DNA of 64,000 bases from Corynebacterium glaucum (GTDB lineage: Bacteria; Actinomycetota; Actinomycetes; Mycobacteriales; Mycobacteriaceae), in the NCBI RefSeq assembly GCF_030408855.1, contig NZ_CP047358.1, forward strand, positions 2,356,001 through 2,420,000. The letters run 5' to 3'. Position 1 is the first letter of the stretch, and each line of letters starts with the position of its first letter. Both the position numbers and the translations under genes were made by a program. Shown here piece by piece: positions 35,420-48,471 of the stretch. A model generated the notes under the pieces. That model was not told the DNA's origin and searched no databases. It was given only the letters and a program-made list of their open reading frames with translations.

Positions 35420-35992
35420 CTCACCCCACTGGTCACGGTTTGTGCACTGGCTGCGGGTTGTTCACAGGGCTCAAGCTTGACGACGCCCACGTTATCCCCA
35501 CCCCCGCAATCCTCGGACCCCCAGGCCGCCCCGGCTCCGCCTGCCGGAGACGGCCTCCCGGTCGATGCCGTTCCGGACACCTCGCGCGATGCTTCGGACA
35601 CGTGCCCGTACCTGGACCCCCAGTTTGTCGCTGAGACGAACGGGCAGGTGGTCACCGGTGTCGGTGTGGATACCCGCTTCGACCCGCCGGCGTGCCAGTT
35701 CTGGTCCTACCCGGAAGAGCCGCAGCTGACGGTGCTGGTGCGGCGCATGGGCTCCTTCGACGAGGCGATGGCCGTGGTTGATTGGGCCGCGCCGATCGAG
35801 CACACCGCGCCAGCAGACGAGCCGGAAGGCTGGAACGGCGGGCGCTTCGGCGGCGGCGAGGTGCCGGGGCGAAGCGGCGCAGGCTATGCGGTGGCCAAGG
35901 ACAACGTGGCTGTGGTGGTGCTCACTAACCAGGACGAATCCTTCAAAGCGCAGGTGGTCGCGCAGCACGTAATCGCTACGCTGGGGTTGTGA
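35405..35992 (+). CDS. DUF2020-type lipoprotein
   Basis: 195 residues. Signal peptide RLRLLTPLVTVCALAAGC with lipobox AAGC, then a Ser/Pro/Ala-rich linker, and a domain with CPYLDPQFVAETNGQ and a second cysteine in DPPACQFWSYPEEP, probably paired in a disulfide outside the membrane. This matches the corynebacterial DUF2020 lipoproteins, whose function is unknown. ATG 35405 is seven bases from TAATCT. It overlaps the next gene by four bases (GTGA), indicating coupling. Confidence 0.82.
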   Translation: MRLRLLTPLVTVCALAAGCSQGSSLTTPTLSPPPQSSDPQAAPAPPAGDGLPVDAVPDTSRDASDTCPYLDPQFVAETNGQVVTGVGVDTRFDPPACQFWSYPEEPQLTVLVRRMGSFDEAMAVVDWAAPIEHTAPADEPEGWNGGRFGGGEVPGRSGAGYAVAKDNVAVVVLTNQDESFKAQVVAQHVIATLGL

Positions 35993-36960
35993 ACTCCGCA
36001 GCCTCCACCATCAATGTCGCCGCCGTGGTCATCCGCAACGCTGCCGGTGAGGTGCTTTGCGTTCGCAAGGCCAAGAGTCCCCGCTTCCAGCTGCCCGGAG
36101 GCAAGCCGGAGCGGGACGAATCGATGGTGGACGCCGCGATCCGCGAAACGCGCGAAGAAGTCGGCGTTGACGTTCCGCGCGAATCGCTGAGCTTCCTCGG
36201 GCGGTTTACCGCCGAGGCTTCCAACGAGCCGGGGTACACCGTGACCTCGGCGGCGTTCACCAGCTCGGTGGTGCCGAACAACCCCGCACCCGCGGCAGAG
36301 ATTGCCGAGGTCGCGTGGATTGACCCCACAGATCCGCAGGGCCACGAACTCGCCCCGCTTTTGACCACGCGCATCTTCCCGGCGCTCGCACCCCGCGACA
36401 TCGGGGCGGTGGCCGTGTTCGCTGGCGCGCGCCCCAGCTCCGATGCGGCGACATCGCAGCTCGCCTTCGAGTTCGGCGCCGCACTCGCCGAGGCTGGCAT
36501 CACCTTGGTTTACGGCGGTTCGAAGCTGGGGATGATGGGTGAAGTGGCCCGCGGGGCGTCGTCAAGCAATGGCTCTTTGGTGGGTGTGCTGACCACCCAC
36601 CTTGCGAACTACGAGCTGAAGTTTGATGAGCTGGACCGGCTGGAGGTGGTGGGCACGATGGCTGAGCGCAAGGCGCTGATGAGCCAGCTTGCCGACGCCT
36701 TCGTGGTCCTGCCCGGCGGCGTGGGCACCCTGGATGAGCTTTTTGACGAATGGACGAGCCAGCAGCTGGGGATTCATTCCAAGCCGATCGGGTTGCTGGG
36801 CGTGGAGTTTTGGACACCGTTTCTGACGATGGTGGATCACATGGTCGAGCACGGGTTTGTGCGCGCGACGGACCGCGAGCACCTCATCGTCGCTGATGAG
36901 CCGGGGGAACTGCTGGCTGCGCTGCGAGCGTGGGTGCCGCCCGTCCCGCGCTGGATTTAA
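35989..36960 (+). CDS. Fusion of Nudix hydrolase and LOG (TIGR00730) phosphoribohydrolase-type domain
   Basis: 323 residues, GTG start overlapping the lipoprotein stop. Residues about 8-135 are a Nudix domain with a complete box: PGGKPERDESMVDAAIRETR then EEVGVD. Residues about 140-320 are a LOG/lysine-decarboxylase-like Rossmann domain with VYGGSKLGMMGEVA, MAERKALM and PGGVGTLDELFDEW. LOG enzymes release the base from nucleoside 5'-monophosphates; Nudix enzymes cleave nucleoside diphosphate-X compounds to such monophosphates. The two could act in sequence on one damaged or signalling nucleotide. No frameshift between the parts. Confidence 0.9.
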   Translation: MNSAASTINVAAVVIRNAAGEVLCVRKAKSPRFQLPGGKPERDESMVDAAIRETREEVGVDVPRESLSFLGRFTAEASNEPGYTVTSAAFTSSVVPNNPAPAAEIAEVAWIDPTDPQGHELAPLLTTRIFPALAPRDIGAVAVFAGARPSSDAATSQLAFEFGAALAEAGITLVYGGSKLGMMGEVARGASSSNGSLVGVLTTHLANYELKFDELDRLEVVGTMAERKALMSQLADAFVVLPGGVGTLDELFDEWTSQQLGIHSKPIGLLGVEFWTPFLTMVDHMVEHGFVRATDREHLIVADEPGELLAALRAWVPPVPRWI

Positions 36961-36974
36961 GGAGAGCCGCAACC

Positions 36975-37133
36975 TTAAACCGCGACGTCGTTGTAGGGCA
37001 TTTGCGCGGACACCCAGGGAAACACCACTTCCATCAGCAGGAAGAACACCGCCGCCGCAATGATGAGGGTGAGCAGCCATTTCACCGGCGGCGGGCCGGG
37101 CAGAGTGCGCCAGAACAATCCGTAAAGTCCCAT
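36975..37133 (-). CDS. 52-residue single-helix membrane protein next to sortase
   Basis: Short gene MGLYGLFWRTLPGPPPVKW, one membrane helix (LLTLIIAAAVFFLLMEVVF), then a short polar tail ending NDVAV. Starts eight bases after the sortase stop on the same strand. Short proteins of this pattern are, as I recall, common next to class E sortases in actinobacteria; a partner role in sortase function is possible but unproven. Confidence 0.78.
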   Translation of the reverse strand: MGLYGLFWRTLPGPPPVKWLLTLIIAAAVFFLLMEVVFPWVSAQMPYNDVAV

Positions 37134-37141
37134 ACCGTTTC

Positions 37142-37945
37142 CTAAGTACGCTCCGTCATCGCCGCGGGCAGCGGCCCGCCATCTTCCGTCTTCGGCAGTA
37201 CCTCAGTGCGCACCGCGTGGATGACCATGCGCTCCGCGTTGGAGAACTGCGGGTGGCACGTGGTCAGTGTGATCAGCCCCTCTGCGCCATCAGCGACCTC
37301 CATCGAGGCATCACCCGGAAGCGGGTTGAGCACCTCGACGTCATTCGGCAGGGTGATGTGCCTGCCCTGCACTGCTGCGTAGTCGCCCGCCGCGACGCGC
37401 TCGTTCAACGCCTCCGGCAAACACGCCGTCCCCTCAGCGCGCCGCTCCTCCGCCGCAAGACCCATTGGCAGCACCCGGTAGGTCACCCACGACGAACGCG
37501 TCTCCACCACAATCGCGTCACACGCATGCAGCGCACCGAGATCGTTGAACGGCGCGCCCTTTCCCACGCGGTGCCCAGCCACTGCGAAGTTGCCAGCTTC
37601 GCCGGGCAACTGCGTATCCGGGTAGCGCCCGGGGCCAGCCAAGAGCGTCTTTTCATCCACACCTTCGAGCACGGCGAACTGGTAATCCGCGCCGAAGGCT
37701 GGGATGAACAGGCGGGCGAAGGCGTCGCCAAGCATTGGTCTTTCTTGCGACCTTGGGTTGGTCCAACCTTCTTCTTGCCACTGACCCTCAAGCCGCGACT
37801 GTGCCTCGTCCTGCATCCGGCCTGAAGCGATGTTGGTCCAAAACGACTCGTAAAACGCGAAGAGCAGCAGCAGTGCCCCCGCTGTGACCAGCAGCTCTGC
37901 CACAACTTGCCCGATGCGCAGCGGTTCCGTATCGGGCGAGGTCAT
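37142..37945 (-). CDS. Class E sortase
   Basis: 267 residues. A single N-terminal membrane helix (VVAELLVTAGALLLLFAFYESF) anchors a sortase beta-barrel. Catalytic His is in GNFAVAGHRVGKGAPF; catalytic Cys in LITLTTCHPQFSNAER; the Arg is in the HAVRTEV that follows. The TLTTCHP pattern is that of class E (housekeeping) sortases of high-GC Gram-positives, which join LAXTG-type proteins to the wall. No sorting substrate is in the window. Divergent from the YidC gene. Confidence 0.92.
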   Translation of the reverse strand: MTSPDTEPLRIGQVVAELLVTAGALLLLFAFYESFWTNIASGRMQDEAQSRLEGQWQEEGWTNPRSQERPMLGDAFARLFIPAFGADYQFAVLEGVDEKTLLAGPGRYPDTQLPGEAGNFAVAGHRVGKGAPFNDLGALHACDAIVVETRSSWVTYRVLPMGLAAEERRAEGTACLPEALNERVAAGDYAAVQGRHITLPNDVEVLNPLPGDASMEVADGAEGLITLTTCHPQFSNAERMVIHAVRTEVLPKTEDGGPLPAAMTERT

Positions 37946-37963
37946 GGCCTAACATTAACGCAC

Positions 37964-39181
37964 ATGCTGGAAATGTTCGTGTACCCGGTCTCTGCCGTGA
38001 TGAAGTTCTGGCATTGGCTTTTGGCCGAGCAGTTCAATATTCCCGCCAACGCGACATGGATCGCGTCGGTGATCCTGCTGGTGTTCACGGTGCGCGGCAT
38101 CATCCTCCCGTTCGCGTGGCAGACGTATAAATCCGCGCGCACGACCTACCTCATGCGCCCACACCTGGAGGCGGTGAAGAAGCAGTACGGCGAGTCCGTC
38201 ACCCCGGAGGAACTTCGCGCGGAGGACGAAGAACGCAAGCGCATTCAGAAGGAGCACGGCTACAACCCGCTTGCCGCGTGCGTGCCGGCGCTGATCCAGA
38301 TCCCGGTCTTCCTCGGCTTGTACCGCCTGCTGCTCTGGATGGCGGTGCCCGATGCCGCCGGCGGCCGCTCGCTCGGCGTGCTTTCCGAGCCTGAGATCGA
38401 GTCCTTCCGTAGCGCCGTCCTCTTCGGCGTCCCGCTGCCCGCCTACGTATCCATGTCGGATGAGCAGTTCGAGTTTCTGGGTACCACGCAGCATGATGTC
38501 CGCACCCTCGCCATTCCGCTCATCGCCACCGCGATCGTGCTCACCTCCACGAACCTCCTGGTTAACCAGCTTCGCAACCGCGCCACCCTGGAGTGGGAAA
38601 ACACGATGACGCGCCAGACCTACTACATGCTCTACTGGCTCATCCCGATCGTCGCCGGCGCCCTGCTCACTGCCGGACTCACCGGCCTCGTCCCCATCGC
38701 GCTGCTGATGTACTGGGTGTGCAACAACCTCTTCACCACGCTGCAGACCGCCGCGTTCTCGGTGCTCATTGTGCGCCGCTACCCCTCAGAAGAGATCCAC
38801 CACCGGTCGCAGGCAGAAGCTAAGGCCGCGGTCGACACAAGGAAGAGGGAAAACAAGGAGCGCAAGCTTGCTTTACGACGCAAGCGTCTCACCGCCATCA
38901 CGCGACCCCAGTCCTTCAACGAGATTCGACGTGAAATCAAGGCCGAGAAGCAGGCGCGCAAGGACGCGAAGGCCGCGGAGAAAGCTGACAAGAAGGCGCT
39001 GACGAAGGAGCGCAACCAGGCACGCAAGGAGCTCAACCGGCAGATTATGGCCGAGCGCAAGGCAGCCAAGGAAGCAAAGAAGGCTGGTAAGGCGGGTCAG
39101 GCTGGAAAGGATGAAGCTCCAACCATCGCTGGGTCGACGCGCTGGACGCCGCCGGCTGCGCCTGGGTCGGCGAAGAGCTAA
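37964..39181 (+). CDS. YidC/Oxa1-family membrane protein insertase
   Basis: 405 residues. The conserved YidC core spans residues about 25-265 (TWIASVILLVFTVRGIILP, NPLAACVPALIQIPVFLGLY, LMYWVCNNLFTTLQTAAFS). It has five or so membrane helices and a long, very basic C-terminal tail of about 130 residues (KAEKQARKDAKAAEK), which could bind ribosomes. It is not in the usual rpmH-rnpA context, so it is probably a second YidC. ATG 37964 follows TAACAT by eight bases, suggesting leaderless expression. Stop overlaps the convergent TetR gene. Confidence 0.9.
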   Translation: MLEMFVYPVSAVMKFWHWLLAEQFNIPANATWIASVILLVFTVRGIILPFAWQTYKSARTTYLMRPHLEAVKKQYGESVTPEELRAEDEERKRIQKEHGYNPLAACVPALIQIPVFLGLYRLLLWMAVPDAAGGRSLGVLSEPEIESFRSAVLFGVPLPAYVSMSDEQFEFLGTTQHDVRTLAIPLIATAIVLTSTNLLVNQLRNRATLEWENTMTRQTYYMLYWLIPIVAGALLTAGLTGLVPIALLMYWVCNNLFTTLQTAAFSVLIVRRYPSEEIHHRSQAEAKAAVDTRKRENKERKLALRRKRLTAITRPQSFNEIRREIKAEKQARKDAKAAEKADKKALTKERNQARKELNRQIMAERKAAKEAKKAGKAGQAGKDEAPTIAGSTRWTPPAAPGSAKS

Positions 39182-39822
39182 ATCGAGTAGTCCGCCGCCG
39201 GTGCGCCGAGAGCGCTCTTCGCCAACTGGCGCGCGGTCTCGAGCGGGGCGACGCTGCGGGTGAAGCGCGCGCCGGCCAGCCCACCGTCGAGGTAGATGAG
39301 CATCTCGTCCGCTTGTTCAGAGGATTCGTACCCGTTCTTCCGCGTGAGCAGCTCGGTGAGCGTGGTGTGCATCCAGCGGCGGTGGTTCAGGCTGGTCTCC
39401 ACAATCCGGCGCTCAGACTCGCTCTCTGGGCGCGGGTACTCGGTGGCCGCGTTGAAGAACGGCGAGCCGCGGAAGTTCTTGCCCGGCTCCTCATCGATCG
39501 CCATATCGAAAAACGCGATGATCTTGCCGTCGAGGTCATCCGCCTTCGCGGCGCGTTCCTCCCAGCGCGCCCGGTACTCCTCGTCCAGACGCTCCAGGTA
39601 GGCCACAACAAGGTTGTCTTTCGATCCGAGCAGCGAGTACAGCGAAGCCTTGGCCACGTCCGCTTCACGCAGTACACGGTCAATGCCAATAACGCGGATG
39701 CCCTCTTCGTTGAACAGCTTCGTCGCGGCGTCAAGGAGGCGCTCGCGCGGGCTCGGGCGGTTTCGGCGCCGTGCACTTGGCTTCTTCTTGCCCGCGTCTG
39801 AGCCGGTGTTTGAGCTGGTCAC
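39178..39822 (-). CDS. TetR-family transcriptional regulator
   Basis: 214 residues from a GTG at 39822. The upstream ATG (39840) belongs to the ribosome site itself: AAGGAGG lies seven bases before the GTG, so the GTG is the start. A basic N-terminal tail (KKKPSARRRNRPSPRERLL) precedes the TetR helix-turn-helix (IRVIGIDRVLREADVAKASL), followed by an all-helical ligand domain. No obvious divergent target gene; regulon unknown. Confidence 0.88.
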   Translation of the reverse strand: MTSSNTGSDAGKKKPSARRRNRPSPRERLLDAATKLFNEEGIRVIGIDRVLREADVAKASLYSLLGSKDNLVVAYLERLDEEYRARWEERAAKADDLDGKIIAFFDMAIDEEPGKNFRGSPFFNAATEYPRPESESERRIVETSLNHRRWMHTTLTELLTRKNGYESSEQADEMLIYLDGGLAGARFTRSVAPLETARQLAKSALGAPAADYSI

Positions 39823-39915
39823 TGGGCGCCTCCTTCGCATACTGAGCAGTAATAGACAAACCGGTATGACTATCCTACAACGGGCGGTCTTAAAACGGTG
39901 TCCCGGAATGGCAAA

Positions 39916-39945
39916 ATCCCCCTGGCGGCAATGCGCCAAGGGGAT
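39916..39945 (-). terminator. Terminator of the GlsB-like gene
   Basis: On the minus strand a 12-bp stem with one G-T pair (ATCCCCTTGGCG with CGCCAGGGGGAT), six-base loop, followed by TTTTG. It begins 26 bp after the stop at 39971. Confidence 0.78.
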
Positions 39946-39970
39946 CCGTCGTCAAGCAAAATGCTTGTGT

Positions 39971-40240
39971 TTAGCGGCGGCGGCCAGTCACCAGGTTGAC
40001 GATCCAGAGCAGGACGACTGCGCCGAGCACGCAGGTGAACAAGCTAAAGATCCAGTTACCGCCGGCGACATCAACACCGAACAGGGAGAGGAGCCAGCCG
40101 CCGAGCAGGCCGCCGATAATACCGACGACGATGTTGAGGCCGATACCCATTTGCGCGTCGCGGTTCTGAATCATCGATGCGATCCAGCCCGCGATACCGC
40201 CGAGCACGATCCAACCAAGAAAACCGAGTGTAGGAGTCAT
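39971..40240 (-). CDS. GlsB/YeaQ/YmgE-family stress membrane protein
   Basis: 89 residues with three helices and Gly-rich turns: LGFLGWIVLGGIAGWIASMI, MGIGLNIVVGIIGGLLGGWL and WIFSLFTCVLGAVVLLWIV. This is the transglycosylase-associated (YeaQ) family, small inner-membrane proteins induced by stress; no enzymatic activity is known. GAAGGGACC precedes the ATG. Monocistronic, with its own terminator. Confidence 0.92.
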   Translation of the reverse strand: MTPTLGFLGWIVLGGIAGWIASMIQNRDAQMGIGLNIVVGIIGGLLGGWLLSLFGVDVAGGNWIFSLFTCVLGAVVLLWIVNLVTGRRR

Positions 40241-40298
40241 GAAAAAGGTCCCTTCAATATGTACGTAATGCTTCCAGGCCCATTATGCCGAAAAACGG

Positions 40299-41228
40299 TC
40301 AGGATTGGGGACGTACCACCATCATCGGGCACGGTGCGGACTGCAGAAGCGCACGCGAGGTCGAGCCGAGCAGCATGCCCTTGAAGCCGCCGCGGCCGTG
40401 CGATCCGGTGATCAGGAGCTGCGCACCCTCGGCTGCTTCGGTGAGTGCGCGTACCGGACGGTCGCGAGTAATCACCTTCTTCACCTGCACCTCAGGGTAG
40501 GTGCGACCCAGTTCACGGAGGTAGTTTTCCAGCAGCTCAGACTTTTCGTCGTGCGCTTCTTTCCAGCGGTCCTCGCTAACCGTGAAGCCGGCTCCTGGAG
40601 CCTGCACCTGGGTGTCAATCCAGGTGTGCACCGCGATCAGCTCAGCTCCGCGAGCCTGCGCTTCTTCGAAGGCGACCTCTGTTGCGCGACGTGACACCTC
40701 GGAGCCGTCGATGCCGACCACGATCGGGCCGTACTTCGTCTCCTCGGTGACGTTGTTGTCCTCGCGCACCACCACAACCGGGCAGCTGGCGTGAGAAACC
40801 ACAGCGCCGGAGACAGAGCCGAGGACCATGCCCGACAACCCGCCGAGCCCGCGCGAGCCCATCACGATCATCCCGGCATCGCGCGACATCTCGAGCAGCA
40901 TGTCGATCGGCGAGCCCTCCGCCACAGCGTGACCAATCGCCAGGCTCGGCGCAACCTCTACGGCAAGTTCACGGGCCGCGTCGATCTTGCGCATCGTCTC
41001 GCGTTGCAGATCGTCATACAACTCCTGCGGCGGCACCATGCCCTCCGCGTAAAGGAATTGCGGCATGGTGTAGCTGGATGCCAGCCGCAGCGGCACGTTG
41101 CGCTTCATCGCGGTGTTTGCCGCCCACCGGACCGCGTTGTCGGAGGCCGGGCTGCCGTCAACAGCGACAACCACATCTTTCACGTCGTGGCTTACAGAGT
41201 CTTGAGCTGCGTCAGCTTCGTTGCTCAC
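40299..41228 (-). CDS. Tandem-domain universal stress protein
   Basis: 309 residues made of two UspA domains. First (about 15-155): VVVAVDGSPASDNAVRWA and ATP-binding GSRGLGGLSGMVLGSVS. Second (about 165-307): IVVGIDGSEVSRRATEVA and GSHGRGGFKGMLLGSTS. Both retain the G-2x-G-9x-G(S/T) nucleotide motif, so both probably bind ATP. Common in actinobacteria, cytoplasmic, linked to stasis and stress survival. Preceded by AAAGGGCGG. Confidence 0.95.
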   Translation of the reverse strand: MSNEADAAQDSVSHDVKDVVVAVDGSPASDNAVRWAANTAMKRNVPLRLASSYTMPQFLYAEGMVPPQELYDDLQRETMRKIDAARELAVEVAPSLAIGHAVAEGSPIDMLLEMSRDAGMIVMGSRGLGGLSGMVLGSVSGAVVSHASCPVVVVREDNNVTEETKYGPIVVGIDGSEVSRRATEVAFEEAQARGAELIAVHTWIDTQVQAPGAGFTVSEDRWKEAHDEKSELLENYLRELGRTYPEVQVKKVITRDRPVRALTEAAEGAQLLITGSHGRGGFKGMLLGSTSRALLQSAPCPMMVVRPQS

Positions 41229-41290
41229 GATCCCGCCCTTTCAGGTAGAAGACTGGTTATACCATGTATTCTACGCCCGCCCAGACCGGT

Positions 41291-41437
41291 CTACTTCGGT
41301 ATTTCGATCGGCTGCGCCGCCTCAGCATTCGACGGGTACAGCAGCTGGTAGAGCAGGCTGGCAAAGTCGGCAATCAGTTTGCCAATGCCCTCGCCGAAGA
41401 ACTTCTGAATAGGTTCAAGTAGTGCGCCAAGATCCAT
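41291..41437 (-). CDS. 48-residue amphipathic peptide, unknown; porin-like candidate
   Basis: MDLGALLEPIQKFFGEGIGK continues with LIADFASLLYQLLYP and a short tail rich in Ala and Pro. No signal peptide; nearly one long amphipathic helix. This resembles in size and composition the PorA/PorH peptides of the corynebacterial outer membrane, but no clear sequence match can be claimed. TAGATT ends seven bases before the ATG (leaderless arrangement), which supports expression. Divergent from the pseudouridine synthase gene, whose -10 overlaps on the other strand. Confidence 0.65.
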   Translation of the reverse strand: MDLGALLEPIQKFFGEGIGKLIADFASLLYQLLYPSNAEAAQPIEIPK

Positions 41438-41459
41438 GCCGGATAATCTACTACACATC

Positions 41460-42431
41460 ATGGCCCGCAAGAAGCACCCCCGACAACCATTACCGCCGCG
41501 TGGCGGCCTTTCCGCTTCGCGCATCCGCCACCCGGGCCCCGATCCAACTACAGCCTTCGAGTTCGTCGTTCGGGTCATTGCAGAGCAGCGCCACCGCCAC
41601 CCGGAAGACACCGAAGAGGCAGTCATGGAGCGGTTTGCTCAGGGGCAGGTCGTGCTTATCGACGCCTCCCCCGTGAACCCCGACGACCTCATCCAACCAG
41701 GGACCGACGTCTTCTTCTACCGGCGTCCCGCACCTGAGACTCCAGTCCCCTACGAGATCCAGACGGTGTACGAGGACGACGATCTCTTGGTGGTGGACAA
41801 GCCGCCTTTCTTGGCAACGATGCCGCGCGCCGCGCACATCACCGAAACCGCGACTGTCCGCCTGCGCCGCGCTACCGGAAACGAGGAACTCACGCCGGCG
41901 CACCGGCTCGATCGCATGACGTCTGGACTGCTGCTGCTTACGAAGCGCAGGGATATCCGAGGCGCGTACCAGGAGCTCTTCGCCGCCCGGCAGGTGTTCA
42001 AGCGCTACACCGCAATCGCCCCGGAGCTGGATCTCGCGGTCCCCACCGTATGGCGGAGCCACATCGAGAAACGTCATGGCGAAGTGGCCTCTAACAACGT
42101 CAAAGGTGCGCAACCAAATGCGGAGACCATTGTCCGCTCGGTTGAACGGCTGCAGCCGGCGCAGGAGGATGCGCTTCACCGAGTCCATGAAACAGAGGGG
42201 CCTCTCGCCCGCTATCTCCTGGAACCGGTGACTGGGCGTACTCATCAGCTTCGCGTCCACATGTGCGCAGCGGGTGCGCCGATTCTCGGCGACCCGGTCT
42301 ACCCGGTGGTCAAAGCGTTCGGCGACGAGGATTACAGTGTGCCGATGCGGTTGAAATCGATCGAGATTGCGTTCGAGGACCCGTTGAGTGGGCAGGCGCG
42401 CCATTTCGCCGCCCAATCCGATGTCGTATAA
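41460..42431 (+). CDS. RluA-family pseudouridine synthase
   Basis: Isomerises uridine to pseudouridine in rRNA or tRNA. In the 323-residue protein the catalytic Asp lies in the motif AHRLDRMTSGLLLLTK; flanking blocks are YEDDDLLVVDKPPFL and LEPVTGRTHQLRVHMCAAG. The N-terminus has a degenerate S4-like region. ATG 41460 (MARKKHPRQP) is chosen; TAATCT lies 10 bases upstream. It ends just before the rRNA operon terminator and is convergent with it. Confidence 0.92.
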   Translation: MARKKHPRQPLPPRGGLSASRIRHPGPDPTTAFEFVVRVIAEQRHRHPEDTEEAVMERFAQGQVVLIDASPVNPDDLIQPGTDVFFYRRPAPETPVPYEIQTVYEDDDLLVVDKPPFLATMPRAAHITETATVRLRRATGNEELTPAHRLDRMTSGLLLLTKRRDIRGAYQELFAARQVFKRYTAIAPELDLAVPTVWRSHIEKRHGEVASNNVKGAQPNAETIVRSVERLQPAQEDALHRVHETEGPLARYLLEPVTGRTHQLRVHMCAAGAPILGDPVYPVVKAFGDEDYSVPMRLKSIEIAFEDPLSGQARHFAAQSDVV

Positions 42432-42453
42432 ACCCGATCTAAATCCAGAAATG

Positions 42454-42500
42454 CCGCGAACCCGGTACCTGGATTGTGCTTCCAGGTACCGGGTTCGCGG
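42454..42500. terminator. Strong bidirectional terminator between rrn and the pseudouridine synthase gene
   Basis: Perfect 19-bp inverted repeat (CCGCGAACCCGGTACCTGG at 42454-42472 and its complement at 42482-42500) around a nine-base loop, followed by TTGTTG on the plus strand and CATTT on the minus strand. Ends the rRNA operon transcript and probably also the synthase mRNA. Confidence 0.9.
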
Positions 42501-42517
42501 TTGTTGTGAAGTTGTTG

Positions 42518-42635
42518 GGTCGGCGGTAACCTACTCTCCCACACCCTCCCGGGTGCAGTACCATCGGCGCGGGCGGGCTTAGCTTCCGGGTTCGGAATGG
42601 GTCCGGGCGTTTCCCCGCCGCTATCAACTACCGAC
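42518..42635 (-). rRNA. rrf: 5S ribosomal RNA
   Basis: Minus strand from about 42635 to 42518. Contains the conserved core CCCATTCCGAACCCGGAAG and GGGAGAGTAGG near the 3' end; terminal stem formed by the GGTCGGCGG and CGGTAG-type ends. Ends are estimated to within a few bases. Third gene of the operon. Confidence 0.93.
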
Positions 42636-42777
42636 ACATTTGTGGTTGTTGGCCACACACTGTGTTGTCCCCAGGGTTGGGGTCCCCCCTGTTGGTTGGG
42701 GTGGTGTGGTGTGTCAGATACCGGAGAATGGACGCGTTGCGGTGCAGGTTTGTTCTGCTGGTTTGTGTTGGTGTTTT
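42636..42777 (-). other. 23S-5S spacer
   Basis: About 142 bp, G/T-rich on the plus strand, with no tRNA or reading frame of interest. It includes CAGATACCGGAGAATGGACGCG, part of the box also found in the 16S-23S spacer (GAGAACTGGAGAGTGGACGC on the minus strand), likely an RNase III processing or antitermination element. Confidence 0.7.
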
Positions 42778-47858
<5,081 letters not shown>

Positions 47859-48471
47859 CAAACAATAACTGCCCAGTGCGTGCTTCAGAAGAAACAGGCC
47901 GTGAAAAGCCCAAACCCAACCAAAACAAACCACCCAACACAAAACCGTGCTGGACTGGCTATCCAAAAATTACTTCATGTTGTTGCTGTATCCGACGAGG
48001 AAAAACCAACAAACAACACAGTTTTAAAAAAATACTCGTGAAACCATCACACGCATGAAGCTGTGTAGCGTCTCACCAGCACACCACAAGCCCCAATCAT
48101 TGGTTCAAGACCCACAGTGACCGGCACACACCAACCACCCCACAAAAACAGGGCAGCAAGCACCAACCACAAACACACCACACAACGCAAAAGTTCACAA
48201 ACAAAAAATGCATTGGCACACTATCGAGTTCTCAAACAACACACGCACACCCCCCAAACAACCCACAACAAAGCAGATCATCCAGAAGGAGACGTAAGAT
48301 TCTTAGCCGTTAGCGCTCGTTTTCCTACCGCTCACACAATCCTGAAACCACATCCAGGCGGGGCGTTGTCGGTCGCGCTGACTCACATAAACCTACACAC
48401 ACCACCACAACAACACAAACCCCCAGCACATTCCGGGTTTTGGGGCATCTATAGATGATGTGGTCTGCGGG
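47859..48471 (-). promoter_or_regulatory. rRNA operon leader and promoter region
   Basis: About 610 bp without genes, A/C-rich on the plus strand. On the minus strand it contains TTGTTTGAGAACTCGATAGT (complement near 48217-48236), the actinobacterial leader box implicated in antitermination or 16S processing. Promoters probably lie in 48280-48400, where TAAGAATCTTACG and TTTATGTGAG occur, but I cannot choose a -10 with confidence. A 12-bp palindrome CATCTATAGATG sits at 48446-48457, next to the ABC permease stop. Confidence 0.65.

Noticed and set aside
39823..39840. ATG at 39840 as TetR start
   Set aside because: The codons after this ATG form the AAGGAGG ribosome site itself; the GTG at 39822 is correctly spaced from it.
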